Source of the DNA: Ignelater luminosus | Taxonomy: Eukaryota > Arthropoda > Insecta > Coleoptera > Elateridae | Direction: 5' to 3' | Assembly (NCBI GenBank): GCA_011009095.1 | Contig: VTPC01007054.1 | Span: forward strand, 109,628-173,627 | DNA length: 64,000 nt | In this document: positions 11,712 through 23,754 of the stretch, in pieces | How the letters are laid out: every line of letters begins with the position of its first letter | How positions within the stretch are numbered: position 1 is the stretch's first letter | The notes under the pieces: model-generated | Told to the model about the DNA's origin: nothing | Seen by the model: only the letters and a program-made list of their open reading frames with translations | Database searches by the model: none | Position numbers and translations under genes: made by a program

Positions 11712-12680
11712 ATGAGCAGCATCAAGCGCCTTATCACTCTGGCTCAGCATAGATTTTACCTTAGCCGATCTACAGAGTCTAACCTTTTAACATTTTCTCA
11801 TTATAAAATTTTAGATGCTTGTGGTAGAATTGATGTTGCCTTTACTGATTTTTGGAAGGCTTTTGACGTTGTGCATTATGACTTACTACTTAAAAACTTA
11901 AAGTTTCTTATTCTCTAGTACAGTTGGTTCAATCCTACCTTAAATGTAGGAAATGTAATGTCCGTTCTCTGAATGGCTTGCTGAAGATTTTGGTCTTTTT
12001 ATTTCCTTTATGCTGATGACTTTAAATTATTTAGAAAAATTAACTCAATCATAGACTCAATTACATTACAGAGGAATTTAAAAGCACTGGTGTGTAAAAA
12101 ATTATTGTTAAATATTAAAAAATGTTGTATAATGTTGACTTCTTGTAAAAAATCTCAGTATTCTTTGGAGTACTACATTAATAATGACATTCTTCAATCG
12201 GTCAGTACTATGAAAGACCTTGGGGTAATTTTTAATGATTAGATAATATAGATATAATAATCAGTCATTCTTTTAAAATGAATGGATCAATTAAAAGGGG
12301 TACAAAACATTTTAACAGTAACAAAGGAATTATTACGTCGTATTGTGCGTTAGTAAGATATAAGTTGGAATATTGCTCAAGTGTTTGGGTTCCTCATAAC
12401 AGTAAATTATAGAAAAAGTTTAAAATTATTTCCTTAGGTATGTACAATTGTAAGAAGTTTAATCAGATTTGCTTTAGGGATTTACCTTCAGCCTCACTTC
12501 GCAGCGAAACAAATTGAGAAACAATTGAGACGGGATGTTTCGTCAGTTATGTTGTCCATGGACTAATTGATTCTTCGGAACTACTACCTTATATTAATTT
12601 TAATGTTTCAAGGACATTTAATATAAAGTAAGAAATTGTAATACTTTTTAATGCCCCGGGCCAAATCTAGTGCTTATAGG
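11712..12680 (+). pseudogene. LINE reverse transcriptase relic
   Basis: The plus strand begins with a QHRFYLSRSTESNLLTF stretch followed by FTDFWKAFDVVHYDLLL, the RT A-box of Jockey/CR1-like LINEs with its catalytic aspartate. After a deletion it continues as FLYADDFKLFRKI, the YADD box, then LQRNLKAL, KKCCIM and a MKDLGVIF block typical of the region after the palm. Stops and frame changes are frequent beyond that, ending near a short RAKSSAYRTHY piece. It is 5'-truncated and internally deleted. The layout resembles the better preserved LINE at 57-58 kb. Confidence 0.75.
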
Positions 12681-12689
12681 ACCCACTAC

Positions 12690-14250
12690 TTATTAATGCT
12701 GTTGGTTGGAGTGTGATATTAGCACATGGTCAGATAGACGACTTGCATAATGCATATCGTTCTTGCATTGGTTGCAAAATGAATGCTACGCTGTCGGTCC
12801 TTAGAGTAGCTATACGATTACTTCATATGCCGGCCAACTGATAAGTTGATGTTAGTTAGAATGCCCAAATGCTTTGCCAATTGGTATAATTTTGACATTC
12901 TTACATAGGTTACAGTATCAGATTTAAACAAATGAGACAATTCTATTGTAACAATTATTTTTTTATCACCGTTACACGGGCTTGGTTAATTTGGTGCTCA
13001 CTGCGAGTTCATCAATTTAACTTCCCTTATTTTGTATAGAATCATTTAGGGTTGATGAGTTTCAAGTTGATTATTGGAGTAAGTGGGACGCAGGGTATAT
13101 GAATTTTCCACATTTTTGTCAGCTGCTGCTTATAGTTCCGGGTATTGAGACGTTCTCTAACTAGCGGTTGGTGTGCATCGACTCTTCAAAAGTCGGTGAC
13201 AGTGTGTGAAAAAGCTTAGATTGGGGTAAGATATTTCCTTTTGTTCTAAATTCTGATGGTGATAGGTTTTTGTATTTAGTTTTTTATGGGAGGCCGATAG
13301 ACTAAAGCCCAGTGGTTGGAAATCATTTCTCCAGTCTCAATAAGCAGATTAATCAAATTTTGTCACCTTCGACTTCTTGGGGAGTTACGTGCACGTAAAG
13401 GTCCTGGCCGCACTAATCTTTCTCCGGGATGCTGGTTGCGAATCTTTAGTTTGAACACCGATCCGTCCGATTTATTAATAAAGCCATATTAATTAAATAT
13501 TATTTGAAACTTATGAGATTGTTCTAAATATAATTGTTTTTGGAATCGTTGAGCCAAGCTTATACTATTAGTTAAATTGTTTGGTTGTTTCAAAAAAAAA
13601 CAATAGAATTTTAAAAAAAGAGGTATCTGACAGCGTAAAAATCTTGACATCCATTGTCTGTTTAATCTAGTTTTTATAATTTTTTTCTTACTTTAAAATT
13701 TAACCTTTGAATTTTTTTTACTACCTAGTAGATTTTTTCAGAATATTAAAATAAAACAAAAATTTTTGGAAACGGTAATTGAATTATTTTGTGCTTCGTA
13801 ACTATGTTTTTTACAGCTTTTCTTTGTTCCTCGTTCTTTAGATCTGAAGCACCTGGGATAGTACTTCTCTTTTTTTGGTAAGTGAGTAATTACACAGCTC
13901 AACAAAATAAAAAAAAGTTTTGTTGCCCTTGCCATTTCTACCAATTTTTACGATTAAGAACACAATTTACAAATAAAGTCATCAAAGTATCAGATTAGCT
14001 CCAGTTTTTGTGTTATGGAGTGTTTGCAAGTCCGAACAATATTTAACATTTTAACTCTGCTCACGTGTTAAAACACGCTTAATGCGCATGCATTTCGCGC
14101 ATCCGTACATCACGTGGCAGCTCATGTGACGTTGATTCTCCTAACGTCTCTAACCTCATGTGACAGCTAAAGTATTTAGTTTTTCATTAAGATTGAAGTA
14201 CACTTAACGTGCTTTTTGGTAAGTTACGATCAAGACTTTGTTTATATTTT
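12690..14250. other. Unassigned sequence upstream of the Cys-rich repeat gene
   Basis: Reading-frame fragments on the plus strand at 13080-13480 look coding (for example DGDRFLYLVFYGRP) but are broken, and I do not recognise them. At 14060-14165 there is a GC-richer patch with CACGTG and CATGTGAC words just before the Cys-rich relic. It may be that element's 5' region. Confidence 0.3.
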
Positions 14251-15307
14251 ATTTGATTGATTCTTAGAATAAAAATTAATCATAGAAATATGAGTTCATC
14301 AAGAAGAAGATGCAAATATCATTCTGATATATTTTGCTACATTTGTGGTGTGTATACAACAGCAAAACAGAGACGAAATATCACAGACTTTGTAAAGAAG
14401 GTTTATGCTGCTTATTTTGGTGTACCAATGGAAAAACAAGATAAGTCATGGGTTCCTCTTAAGGTTTGCAATTCTTGTATTGAGTCTTTGCGCTTGTGGA
14501 AGAAAAAGGAACGCTCAGGGTTAGGCTTCGGTATCCCTATGATCTGGAAGTAGCCTACGAATCATATCGATGATTGTGTATTGTGTATAAATATAAATTT
14601 GTGTAGTAAAAGTCAAAGGCCTTAATCGGCATAAAATATGGGCATATCCTGATATAAAGTCCATATAACGTCGTGTGTTACACAACAAAGAACTGCCTCG
14701 ACCTATTTACGGCTCACAACCAGAGCGTACACCGTCAGAAGAAATGGTGTTACCAGGCTCACAGCGTTCAATACAATCTGTAGGTACAGCTTTTTGCATA
14801 AATATGTCGCAAATCATTTCTTTAATGAAGCAATTAACTAAATATACGAAATCAAATTTCACATTAATTATCCAAAGTCGTCTTATGGGCTCTTAGGGAA
14901 CAAATTTTATGTAATTAATGCTAAATCAGATTTCGTATATTTGATCAGTTCATTCATTCAAAGAATGTACTGCGACATTATTTATGCAAAAAGCTGTACA
15001 AGTGGAAGTGAATGTGCAGGAGAAACGTCAGCGCCACAGTTGTTTTCTCAAAATGAACCAAGCGATTTGATACGAGATCTGAATTGATCAAAACAGGCAT
15101 CGGAACTATTAGCGTCCAGACTAAAGGAAAAGAATTTATTGCGACCAGAAGTAACGATTACAGCATATAGAACAAGAGAAAAAAAGATTTTACCATATTC
15201 CAGTGACAATGAAGAGCTTGTCTATTGTAAAAATATCGCGAAGTTGCGAGAGCAACGCTGAAAATTCTTGGATAAAAAAAACTAGTATAGATACAATAAA
15301 ACTTTGT

Positions 15308-16138
15308 TTATAATTTTTTAAAGTATTCTCCTTCATGCTCAATACATTTGTTCACGCGGCAAAACCACTTAGAGAAAACCTCACGGAACACATTTTTCGG
15401 AATTGCCTCCATTCCTTTAACAAATTCTGCTACTGCTTCTTCTGGAGGTAAAAATGTGCGTCCACGAATTTTCTTTTTTACCTCTGGGAAAAGGATAAAG
15501 TCGCAGGGGGCTAAATCTGGATTGTACGGTGGATGTCCTACCAATTTGACTTTTGATCTTTCCAGAAATTCACGGGTTCGAGCAGCAGAATGGCCAGTAG
15601 CATTGTCATGGTGGAAACAAATTCATCGCAAACCGGCTTTTGGTCGGACTTCTTTAATTTTTTGAAATATTTTGGGTAAACAGTGGGTAATGTACCACTC
15701 ACTATTAACGGTTCTTTGATCCTCTAAAGTGATTGTGGCCACATGACCAGACACAGAAAAAAAACAAGCGACCATTTTTTTCCTACACTTCGTGCTAGTT
15801 TAATTTTCGTTAGTGGTTCTTCGTTCAAAAACACTCAAACTGTCGATTCGGTCTTTAATTCTGGGTAAAATTGGTAAATCCAAGACTCATCCCCAGTAAT
15901 GATGTCAAAAATTCGCTTGGATGAACCATTTTGATAATCTTAGATCATTTTTTGGCACCATTCCATACGTGCATTTTTTTGTGCGTTAGACAGAAATTTG
16001 GGGACTCAACACGAAACAAGCTTACCTAATGGGAATCGGGAAATGCTGTTGACAATTCTTTCAAGCACTGTTGTTGATTTAAACCACTTTTAAAGTCGTA
16101 GAAAATCATAGCACGAAAATGGTCACGGTTCAATTCCA
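15308..16138 (-). pseudogene. Mariner (DD34D) transposase relic, internally deleted
   Basis: Reading the minus strand from the ATG at 16138 gives MELNRDHFRAMIFYDFKSGL, the start of a common insect mariner transposase. Most of the DNA-binding domain is then missing and the reading resumes near a WCQKM block. The frame recovers with FDIITGDESWIY (first catalytic Asp), then HVATITLEDQRTVNSEWY, FHHDNATGHS (second Asp) and YNPDLAPCDFILF (third Asp, 34 residues later). It ends KCIEHEGEYFKKL at 15308. Several stops and frameshifts are present. It is inserted antisense within the Cys-rich relic. Confidence 0.85.
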
Positions 16139-16257
16139 TTGTTAAAGCAGAAAATACACAGATGCGTCTAATATTTTTAAAGTTTACTCAAGCACATGGT
16201 TGAGCTAAGCACTTGAAACTTAAAGTGATAATTACTCATGGCACTGGTGATGTATAG

Positions 16258-16821
16258 GGCTACGTGCATAGTAGAACGGCAAGTCGAGAGTCAAGCAACC
16301 AGCGGAGCAGAGCATCGAAATTTAACACATTTTTACAAGTCGGTACGTGCATAGTCAAGAACTGAATTCTCGCGCTTCTGATATCATGGCGACAAGTCAA
16401 GCGGCGAAATGAAATCAGTTCCAGAACGCTATGAATATAGAAAATTTAATTAGCGAAGTTTTTATTCGCCACCCTTTGTGGGACCAAAGGGATAAGCAGC
16501 ATCACAACCGATACATTCTAGATAAATTGTGGGATAAAGTGGCGAAAGAAATCGGATGCTTTCTGATATCTTTATATAAATGATGAAATTCTCCCAATTT
16601 GAACCTTTTTTTATTTAAAGGGCGAATGCTGCATTCTCTTTTTCTTATTTTTCACAGTAAATACCAAATTTTTAAGGAATTACTATCTAAGCACATACGA
16701 ACAACTTTACTTGACGCCATCTTTCACGCAACTACTATGCACGCGCTTTTCTTTGTTGTATCCACGCTCCGCTCCGCTCGTTGCTTGACTCTCGACTCGC
16801 CGTTCTACTATGCACGTAGCC
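16258..16821. mobile_element. PIF/Harbinger-type non-autonomous element with a MADF remnant
   Basis: Inverted repeats of about 55 bp with very few mismatches bound this 564-bp element, starting GGCTACGTGCATAGTAGAAC. Inside, the plus strand at 16429-16580 encodes IENLISEVFIRHPLWDQRDK and LDKLWDKVAKEI, which matches the MADF DNA-binding domain. Harbinger elements typically encode a MADF/Myb-like protein beside their transposase, so this is probably a deletion derivative that kept part of that gene. The target duplication is unclear, with TAG on one side and TAA on the other. Confidence 0.75.
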
Positions 16822-17159
16822 TAAGTAAAGTAGCGTTGCCATAGCTTGAACAGTGTTGCCACATCCAAAAATATTCAGCGTCACCCTCGTATTTCTAGAC
16901 ATGGATGTAACTGAATGTAAACCTACTGATTGGCGACTCTTTATTGATAGCTGCAAAAGAAGTTTAAAATGTGTTTTATTGCACAATGGAAACTGATATG
17001 CGTGAATCCCAATTGCTCATTCAATCAAAGTAAAAGAAGAATGAGAGAATATTAGATTGGTTTTGCAAAAAATTAATTACTACGAACATCAATGGTCGAT
17101 TTGTAATGATTTAAAAATGGTCAACTTTTTATTTGGTTAGCAAAGTGAATACACAAAAA

Positions 17160-18060
17160 ATATTGATTACTTAAAAAACTAGAGCCAATTTCACAAAACC
17201 AATCGTGATTTTATAATTGTTAACATAAAATCATCCTAGAACCACTCTTATATCAAAGGCAACAAAGTCACTGTTGACCAGTGTTATTCAATTTTCGTTG
17301 CTTGATCTTTTGGTAATTTATCAGAATTTATTAATTGCTATTTCTAATAATTTTTATTATATTTTGTATGATTTAAAGTTGTCGATAATAAAAGTTTAAT
17401 CTTCGGCCTTTTGTGTTAAAAATTTTTATGCTGATAAATTTCTTCAAACTTTTTCGATGCTTGGCGGTAGATTATGCGAGCCGACGTTTTATGATAAATT
17501 TTGCTGTTGTTAATATTTATTTAAATTTAATTTAAAATTAGGTAATTTTTCCTTATTATTCTTTGTTACAGTGAATGTAATTCAAAAGTTATCTTACACC
17601 GCTTAACGGTTTGGTTCATAGTTTTAGATTACTAGTTTTTTTAGATTTACTTGGGTTATTGTTAATCTTGTAATTTATATAATTGTTTATGGGTTTTTGT
17701 GTCTTTTTGTGTCACCACAGTGATCCTAATAGTAATTAATCATAAAAATTGTAACGATAAGAACGTTACAGTATACTTTTAAGGACCATGCGCTACGCAT
17801 ATTGCAAATAAAGAAAAATTATAAAAGATTCAAAAATGGAAATGACAAATATGAACTTCTCAAGTTAAACGTTTCGAAGATTTTTAATTTTCTTTGTGTT
17901 TGCTTTGTTTCATTTTGCAAAAGCATTAGTTTTACGTGTAGAATAAGTGTTTTCTTTTTTTCAGAATTTGTATGTTTTGTAATATTTTGTTTATTACAAT
18001 AAAGAAATGAAGTTAGATGTAAAAATAATAAGATGTTTATAATTATCATATATTAAACAA
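17160..18060. other. AT-rich spacer
   Basis: No gene or element is supported between the Cys-rich relic and the 3' end of the second SVWC gene. Confidence 0.4.
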
Positions 18061-18081
18061 ATGATGTAAATAGTACAAAAT

Positions 18082-18556
18082 CTAACATTCTTCATGAGGA
18101 CAACATTCTGGATAAGGCTTGGTTAAATCTACTTCAGTAATTTTGCAGACGTCTGAATCTACTACTCCGCAGCTGAAATTAAAATAAAACAAATAAGTAT
18201 ATAAGAAAGATGGTAAATGAATAAACACATAATCTGTTGTTAAAGACAAAACACATGTTTAATAATAAAAATATAATTTACCCATAGTAGTAAATGCTGG
18301 TATCTTCGCCACATACCACTTGGTAACACTCTCCTTTAACTGATCTCTCTTCACCTTTTTCCATAGCTCCTATTTTTTCAGTTTTACTGTAGCAGTAACC
18401 AGGATGGTCTGTAAAATTAGATTTATTACGTATCGAAGAATTAAGAGATCTTAAAACAGCCTTACCAACGCTGTTGTCCGTTAATTCAATAGCGGTCCAT
18501 CCCAAAACAATGGAAATAACAGCAAAAAACACTATAAACAAAAATGTTACCTTCAT
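18082..18556 (-). CDS. Secreted SVWC-domain protein 2 (three exons)
   Basis: The exons are 18466-18556, 18282-18408 and 18082-18172, giving 102 residues. Exon 1 encodes a signal peptide ending at LG before WTAIELTDNS. Exon 2 carries HPGYCYS, GAMEKGE and three cysteines. Exon 3 carries CGVVDSDVCK, KPYPECCPHEEC and the stop immediately after the eighth cysteine. This is a full SVWC domain of the Vago-like type, secreted and of unknown specific role. Introns are 57 and 109 bp. The frame remains open upstream to 18604, but the ATG at 18556 aligns with the paralogues and puts the signal peptide at the N-terminus. A GTAAGAT word at about 18660 could be a 5' UTR donor. Confidence 0.9.
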
Positions 18557-18609
18557 GTTGTCTTGAATTGGTGCTGTACAGGAAATTATTACAATAAACA
18601 ACATGCAGC

Positions 18610-20264
18610 ACCAGATGACGAAATTTATATCGGTTTTAGAAGCATAATCGACGATGATAATCTTACCTAATTGGTGTAACTAAATATTAAACGAAAACAA
18701 AATTATAATTTGTTGTTATTTTTTACTCTGCGTTTCTTTTAAAAATAAGCGTTGCCAAAGTCATTTATAAATTATATTATCTGAAGGAAACAAGCATTTT
18801 TATTGCTCTTGAATGACAAAATGCAAAGGTTATATTATGATATGCAAAATTACAGTTAAAACCAGTATCAAAAATGAAGTAATATGTTTTTTGACCTTGC
18901 ACCATTTCTTAATTTGGTATGTAAACATACAGCAATGTTTTTACGTTTTTAAGAAGAATTCTAAGAAAATTAAACGAAACATTCTTTAGAACTGCATAAA
19001 TGTATACCAACAGTTATTTTGGTAAACAAATGCTCCATTTACCAGGCAGTTTTTAAAGATAAAAGACTAATATGGTTTTTTTATTTGCTAGTACAGGATG
19101 CCCAAAATGTTAAGGTAGTAGGTACCTATATAGGTGTTTCTGTTATTAACGCAACTACAGAAAACCCGACTGCCCATTTCAAGACAAATTCACTAGAAAA
19201 ACAAAATCCGATAACTTTTATTTTTAATTTGATTTCAACAGTAGTCCGTTATATTTTGGCACACTTTTCAAGATGCAAAGCACATATTTATCTTTTTCAA
19301 TGGAAACTGTTCGTTATTTTGGTACTACTTTATTTTGTTTATTAAGCTTTTGGAACATAAATAGGGTCTAATACTTAAAGTGAATAAGGAAAACGGCTGT
19401 ATTTCCCACACAACTTATTCAGGACGACGACTTCCGTTGTTTTTTAATCGTTACAACATCTTTAGGTTCTTAAAGAGGAAAGAAGAGGAGAAATGTACAA
19501 ATTGCATAGAAAACCAAGTGGTGTACTTACATAAATTGTAATATAGAAAGAAGTACAAGATAAAGCTGGTATAAAAACCAAACATATATCCAAGGTTTTG
19601 TAACAATATTTGATAATTTTACTGTATTATGTTTGGATTTTTTTATGTAGATTCACGTGGTGTAATTATTATACGCCCTGTAGCCCTGTATAGTTTGCTG
19701 TTATTGATTCAATTAATTACCAAGTTACAACCTATTGTAGTTTATACACTGGCCAGTTCCAAAAACAGTAGGCCATGAAAAAAAAGAACAAGAGAAGAAT
19801 ATAACAAACAAAAATTGATTTTCAATCGATCTTCAATTACCATTTTTATTCGCTTCTTTAACACTGTAACTATTCATGTTTTTGGTGTGCTTATTTAATA
19901 AATACAAATCACACCTAGATTTAGGTGGTGGCTTTGGGCATGATAGAGTGTAAAGAACTTATTATTATACAAATACTTTTATTTGTAAAATTACAGAAAT
20001 ACATGTCATACAAAGAGGATTTCTTATTCCTATATCTTATATCAGTGATAGCTTGTTATTTATTGTATAAGACAATTAATAATCCAAAGAGACAATTGTT
20101 TTAAATTTTGCTAACTTTGCTAACTAAACAATTTATTGTAAATATTGAGATATTTTAAAGTTTGAATTTGTCGACAATTAAGCTAGATTGCAAATTATAT
20201 ACGTAACTGTGTAGTTAAATTGGAATTAATTTAATTAAGCTCAAAATATATAATTATTCTTCCT
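18610..20264. other. AT-rich spacer
   Basis: No gene is supported. An open frame at 19019-19345 on the plus strand has no recognisable motif and is probably chance. Confidence 0.4.
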
Positions 20265-20642
20265 ACTAACAGAAGACAAAGAAACCTGAATACGACTTTG
20301 ATAAGACAAGTGGTGGCAATTCGCAATTTTTAAAACCGTCAACAACACCATATTTATGTAAATACAAACATGGTGTACAATTATATTTTTAAATTAATAG
20401 AATCTCTCCCCAGCATATTGAATTAAGTTATTGTTTTGACATGAAACTCGAACAATTAACCTTCCTGAGCTTTTATTTCCTTCCACAGCTTCTACTTATT
20501 TTGTTGCTCTGTGACAATTCCTGGATGATCTACAGTCAAAAGGTAAAAACTGAACTTGTATTTCAAATTACATCAGTCTGTAATATTAAAAAAATATAAA
20601 TCACCTTTGGTATTGTCAGTTTGTTTGAACAATCTACCCATG
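20265..20642 (-). pseudogene. SVWC pseudogene, exons 3, 2 and 3' half of exon 1
   Basis: All three exons of a gene close to the paralogue at 24683-25293 can be aligned by eye. Exon 3 is at about 20265-20350, exon 2 at 20409-20529 (starting at the conserved ATCATCCAGG after an acceptor AG, ending TTCAATATGCTGG), and the 3' half of exon 1 at about 20600-20642. The donor context CCAAAG/GTGATT is kept. The copy is dead: TGG of the GWTA motif is TAG, exon 2 has in-frame stops and small deletions, and its donor GT reads GG. Exon 1 is cut by a LINE, and its other half lies at 23755-23805. Confidence 0.8.
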
Positions 20643-21659
20643 AAGGACGTTCTTCTTCTTCAGGTGCCTTATCCTAAGTGGACGTTGGCAATCATCTTGG
20701 CCCAATTCATTCTGCTTACTGCTGATCGGAACAGATCGATTGAAAATAGTCCAGTCCAGTGCCTTATGTTTCTCAACCGTGTTGTACGTCTCTGTTCGGG
20801 ACTCCTTCTTCCTTCGATTTTACCTTGCAGTATCACTTGCAACAGTTCGTATTTTTCTCCTCGCATTAATTATATGACCAAAATAAGAAATCTTTCTCTT
20901 CTTGATGGTAACAACTACCTCTTTTTCTTTGTTTATGCGTTCTAAAGCTCTTTCGTTGGTTACATGATGTCTACGTCTTTGATTTTAAGATTTAGAGAAA
21001 AGTTGCAGAAAATATTCATCAAACGATTAAATGCGATTCTTGTCTTCTCTATTCTAATCTCAATCTTATTTGAAGAGTCCCCCTTTTTATTTAGGCAGCA
21101 TCTAAGATAAACGATTGTTTCTAAGCAAGCCAACAGTTTGTTTTCTATAGGTCTTCAGCAGTATTCGCAAGTAATGTTGACTCGTAAGGATAGCGAATGT
21201 TGTTAATACTTATGCCGTTTGCCACAATCCCTTCTTTTGTTTCCCTTAACGCATCTTTGGACACATCCTTGTCTCACTTCTTTTTGTATTTTTGTTTGAG
21301 ATGATGTTTAGTTCTCTATTTTTATTCTTGCGCTTTGATTCTAATAGAAGTTTTTTATAATTCGCCTTTCTGCTTCGTCAATACCAATGTTTTCTAAAAT
21401 CGTCATGAGTTTTTGATGTTTGACTTTGTCGAATGTCCTTGAAAAGTCAATACTTAAGTACATTTCTAAACCTTTTTAAATCTAAATTGGGTAGTGCCAA
21501 GATGTTCTTTTACTTTCTTATATATATTCTCTGGTGGATGACTTTTAGAAAAGCGTTTAATGTGTGACTCACTCGACTTATCAATTTATGTGAATCGTAT
21601 TTGCCTGCTCTGCTGCTTTTGGGGATAGGTATAAATGTCGAAAGCAACTATTGCTTCTA

Positions 21660-22030
21660 AACTGACCGGCAAAAAAAACCGGCCACCCTGAAATATTTCC
21701 CAAAACCACTTTGAAAATCATTAATTTCAATGCCACGTCGGTTGAATGATGTAATTCAAGCTCGAGGAGGACACACACTCCACTAATAATTATCAGGAGA
21801 TCCATTATAAACAGCCACATTTATTGATTTTAATTAAAAAAGTATCGTTTTTGTTACAGCTTAAATTAAATTTAATTCTGTATTAATTTGTCTCTTTTTT
21901 TAGCTAACCTGTACATCCTGTGTTAACAGTGAATGGTTCTTAAATCAAATAGCAATCACTGGTTAGAATAATAATTGTTAAAATGGTTTTGGAAATATTT
22001 CAGGGTGGGCGGTTTTTTTGCCGGTCAGTT
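21660..22030. mobile_element. TA-flanked inverted-repeat element (371-bp MITE)
   Basis: Inverted ends begin AACTGACCGGC and stay similar for about 45 bp. TA is present on both sides (21658-21659 and 22031-22032). There is no coding capacity. It interrupts the LINE and abuts a second element that starts 6 bp later. Confidence 0.8.
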
Positions 22031-22036
22031 TATGTA

Positions 22037-23038
22037 CAGTGTGTTCAGCGAGGAATGGGACAGCGCGATATCTCGGAAACGAATGCAGATTTTAAAATCT
22101 GAAAACTTTTTTATAAATGTAAAGTAGGGGCACATATTTTGTGATAAAAAGTTTTTAAATTAAATGCGTTATCGCCAGGTGGCGCTACCTAACTTAGTTT
22201 TTTAAAATAAAATACCCTATTTTTTTATTTGATTTTTGGAATGTACAACATATTTGTAATAACTTTTTTGATAAGTGCTACCAATCTATCTTGCTTACTT
22301 TTTGGGAAAATGATAATTTTTATAAATTTAACACAAGGATGTAATAGATTTTATTTTGTAGAGATAATAAGCAAATTCTTCTAGATTTCTGGAAGGTGTA
22401 CTGTAGACTACATTTTTTACATGTGCCCAAAGAAAATGGTCTAAAAGAGTTAAATCCGGAGAACGAGCTGGCCATCTTATAGAACCATTAGTACCTATCT
22501 ATCGTCTCGAAAATACCCTGTTTAGATGGTCTCTTATTATGTTACTGTTATGAGCAGTGTTACTGAAAATACATCACCTGCCTCAAATTTAAATTAACAT
22601 TCTCAAGCAGAAGAGGTAGCTGATGTATTAGGGTATTTCCGAGACGCTGGATAGGTACTGATGGTTTTATAAAATAGCCAGATTCAGAAATGTAAAAGAA
22701 TTTGCTTATTATCTCTGCAGAATACAATCTTTTACATCTTTAATCAAATTTATAAAAATTATTATTATCTCGAAAAGTAAACCAGATAGGTTGGTAGCAC
22801 TTATAAAGAAAGTTATCACAATTATGTTGCAAATTCCAAAAATCGAATAAAAAGTAGGGTACTCCATTTAAAAAAATTAAGTTAGGTAGCGCTACCTAGC
22901 GGTGACTCATTTAATTTAAAAACTTTTTATCACAAAATATGTACCCCTACCTTACATTTATAAAAAAGTTTTTAAAATTTTAAAATTTGCATTCGTTCCT
23001 GAGATATCGCGCTGTCCCATTCCTCGCTGAACACACTG
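22037..23038. mobile_element. 1-kb foldback element with a transposase fragment in one arm
   Basis: Two arms of nearly 500 bp face each other, starting CAGTGTGTTCAGCGAGGAAT, with TA at 22035-22036 and 23039-23040. Around 22370-22480 the minus strand of the left arm encodes RWPARSPDLTLLDHFLWAHVKN. This is the third catalytic motif region of an IS630/Tc1/mariner transposase, and the right arm lacks it. The likely origin is a deletion derivative of an autonomous element that became a near-palindrome. Confidence 0.8.
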
Positions 23039-23754
23039 TATATTGTTAAACAGGCCAATTACAGGTTTAAAATATTCTTCTTGAATTAATTTTAAGGTTC
23101 ATGCATAGGTGTTGTCCGGTCCGGAAAATTTCTCATTTTTTAAACGTATTGCTGCTGCAATTTCTCGCGTAGTGATAGGGGTCCGTCATTAGTTTCCTCG
23201 TTTATCTTCGCGTTATCTGTTTGTTCATCTGAGAAGACATTTTGAATATATTCTCTTCAAGTTTTTAAACGCATTTTGAGGTCCAAGATCACATTCTCAT
23301 TACCTGTTGTTAAGAGAATTGTATTAGTATTCTTGAATAAGCCTGCTGTTTTTTTTCAACTTTTTGTGCAAATAGTTTAGATCTGTGTACTTCTTATTTT
23401 TCTCATTCTTCTGTCATAAGATGTAAAATCTCGTCAGTCATTCATTTTTTGTTTTTTGTACTGTTGTTTGAAGTTATCAAGTTATCTACTGTGATATTAT
23501 AACATTTTTAATGGTTTCCCATTTATTGGTGCCTGTATCTTTTGGGCACACCAGGATATTTCTCATGGCCTCCTTAACTTCTTTTTCTATATTTTCTAGT
23601 ACTGATGAATTTCTCAGGCTTTTTAGGTCCGGTTTTTCTTTGGTGGTTTTTCTTTCGGTGTTGTTTTTAGTTTTAATTTTATTTTCGCAAATAGAAGATT
23701 GTGATCTGAATAAATGTCAGTGGATATGTTTTTACTGATGTTATAATATTGCGG

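Larger units (their letters stand above)
14257..17155 (+). pseudogene. Dispersed Cys-rich insect repeat gene, split by two transposons
   Basis: The N-terminal part (ATG at 14290) encodes RRRCKYHSDIFCYICG, then KSWVPLKVCNSCIESL and FGIPMIWK. This is the start of a large uncharacterised protein family present in many copies in insect genomes and probably carried by a mobile element. After stops it goes on at 14560-14700 (cysteine pair, IWAYPDIKS, ELPRPI) and 15040-15230 (SELLASRLKEKNLL). The next piece appears at 16915-16970 (DWRLFIDSCKRSLKCVLLHNGN), then 17060-17130 (YYEHQWSICNDLKMVNFL). A dead mariner and a Harbinger derivative lie in the gap. The identification rests on recalled family motifs, and the family's function is unknown. 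Confidence 0.7.
20643..23754 (-). mobile_element. LINE retrotransposon, 5'-truncated, carrying two nested inverted-repeat elements
   Basis: The minus strand reads as the end of an endonuclease domain (DIYSDHNLLF near 23700), a linker (EKEVKEAMRNIL, KWETIKNV), the RT start (KFSGPDN near 23130), then SRVSHTLNAFLKVIHQRIY and HLGTTQFRF near 21490-21570. Near 20670-20870 comes a C-terminal tail (ILQGKIEGRR, SAVSRMNWAKMIANVHLG). Many stops and frameshifts make it dead. It ends in a short GAA-rich tail. Flanking AATGTCC (upstream on the element's strand) and AACGTCC (downstream) fit a 7-bp target duplication inside an SVWC exon. Positions 21660-23038 are later insertions. The LINE at 29-30.5 kb is similar. 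Confidence 0.8.

Noticed and set aside
16599-16986. Plus- and minus-strand open frames around 16.6-17.0 kb
   Set aside because: They are formed by the Harbinger inverted repeat and the Cys-rich relic read in the wrong frame.
20556-20945. 129-codon plus-strand open frame
   Set aside because: It is the antisense of the LINE C-terminal region; the minus strand shows the family motifs.
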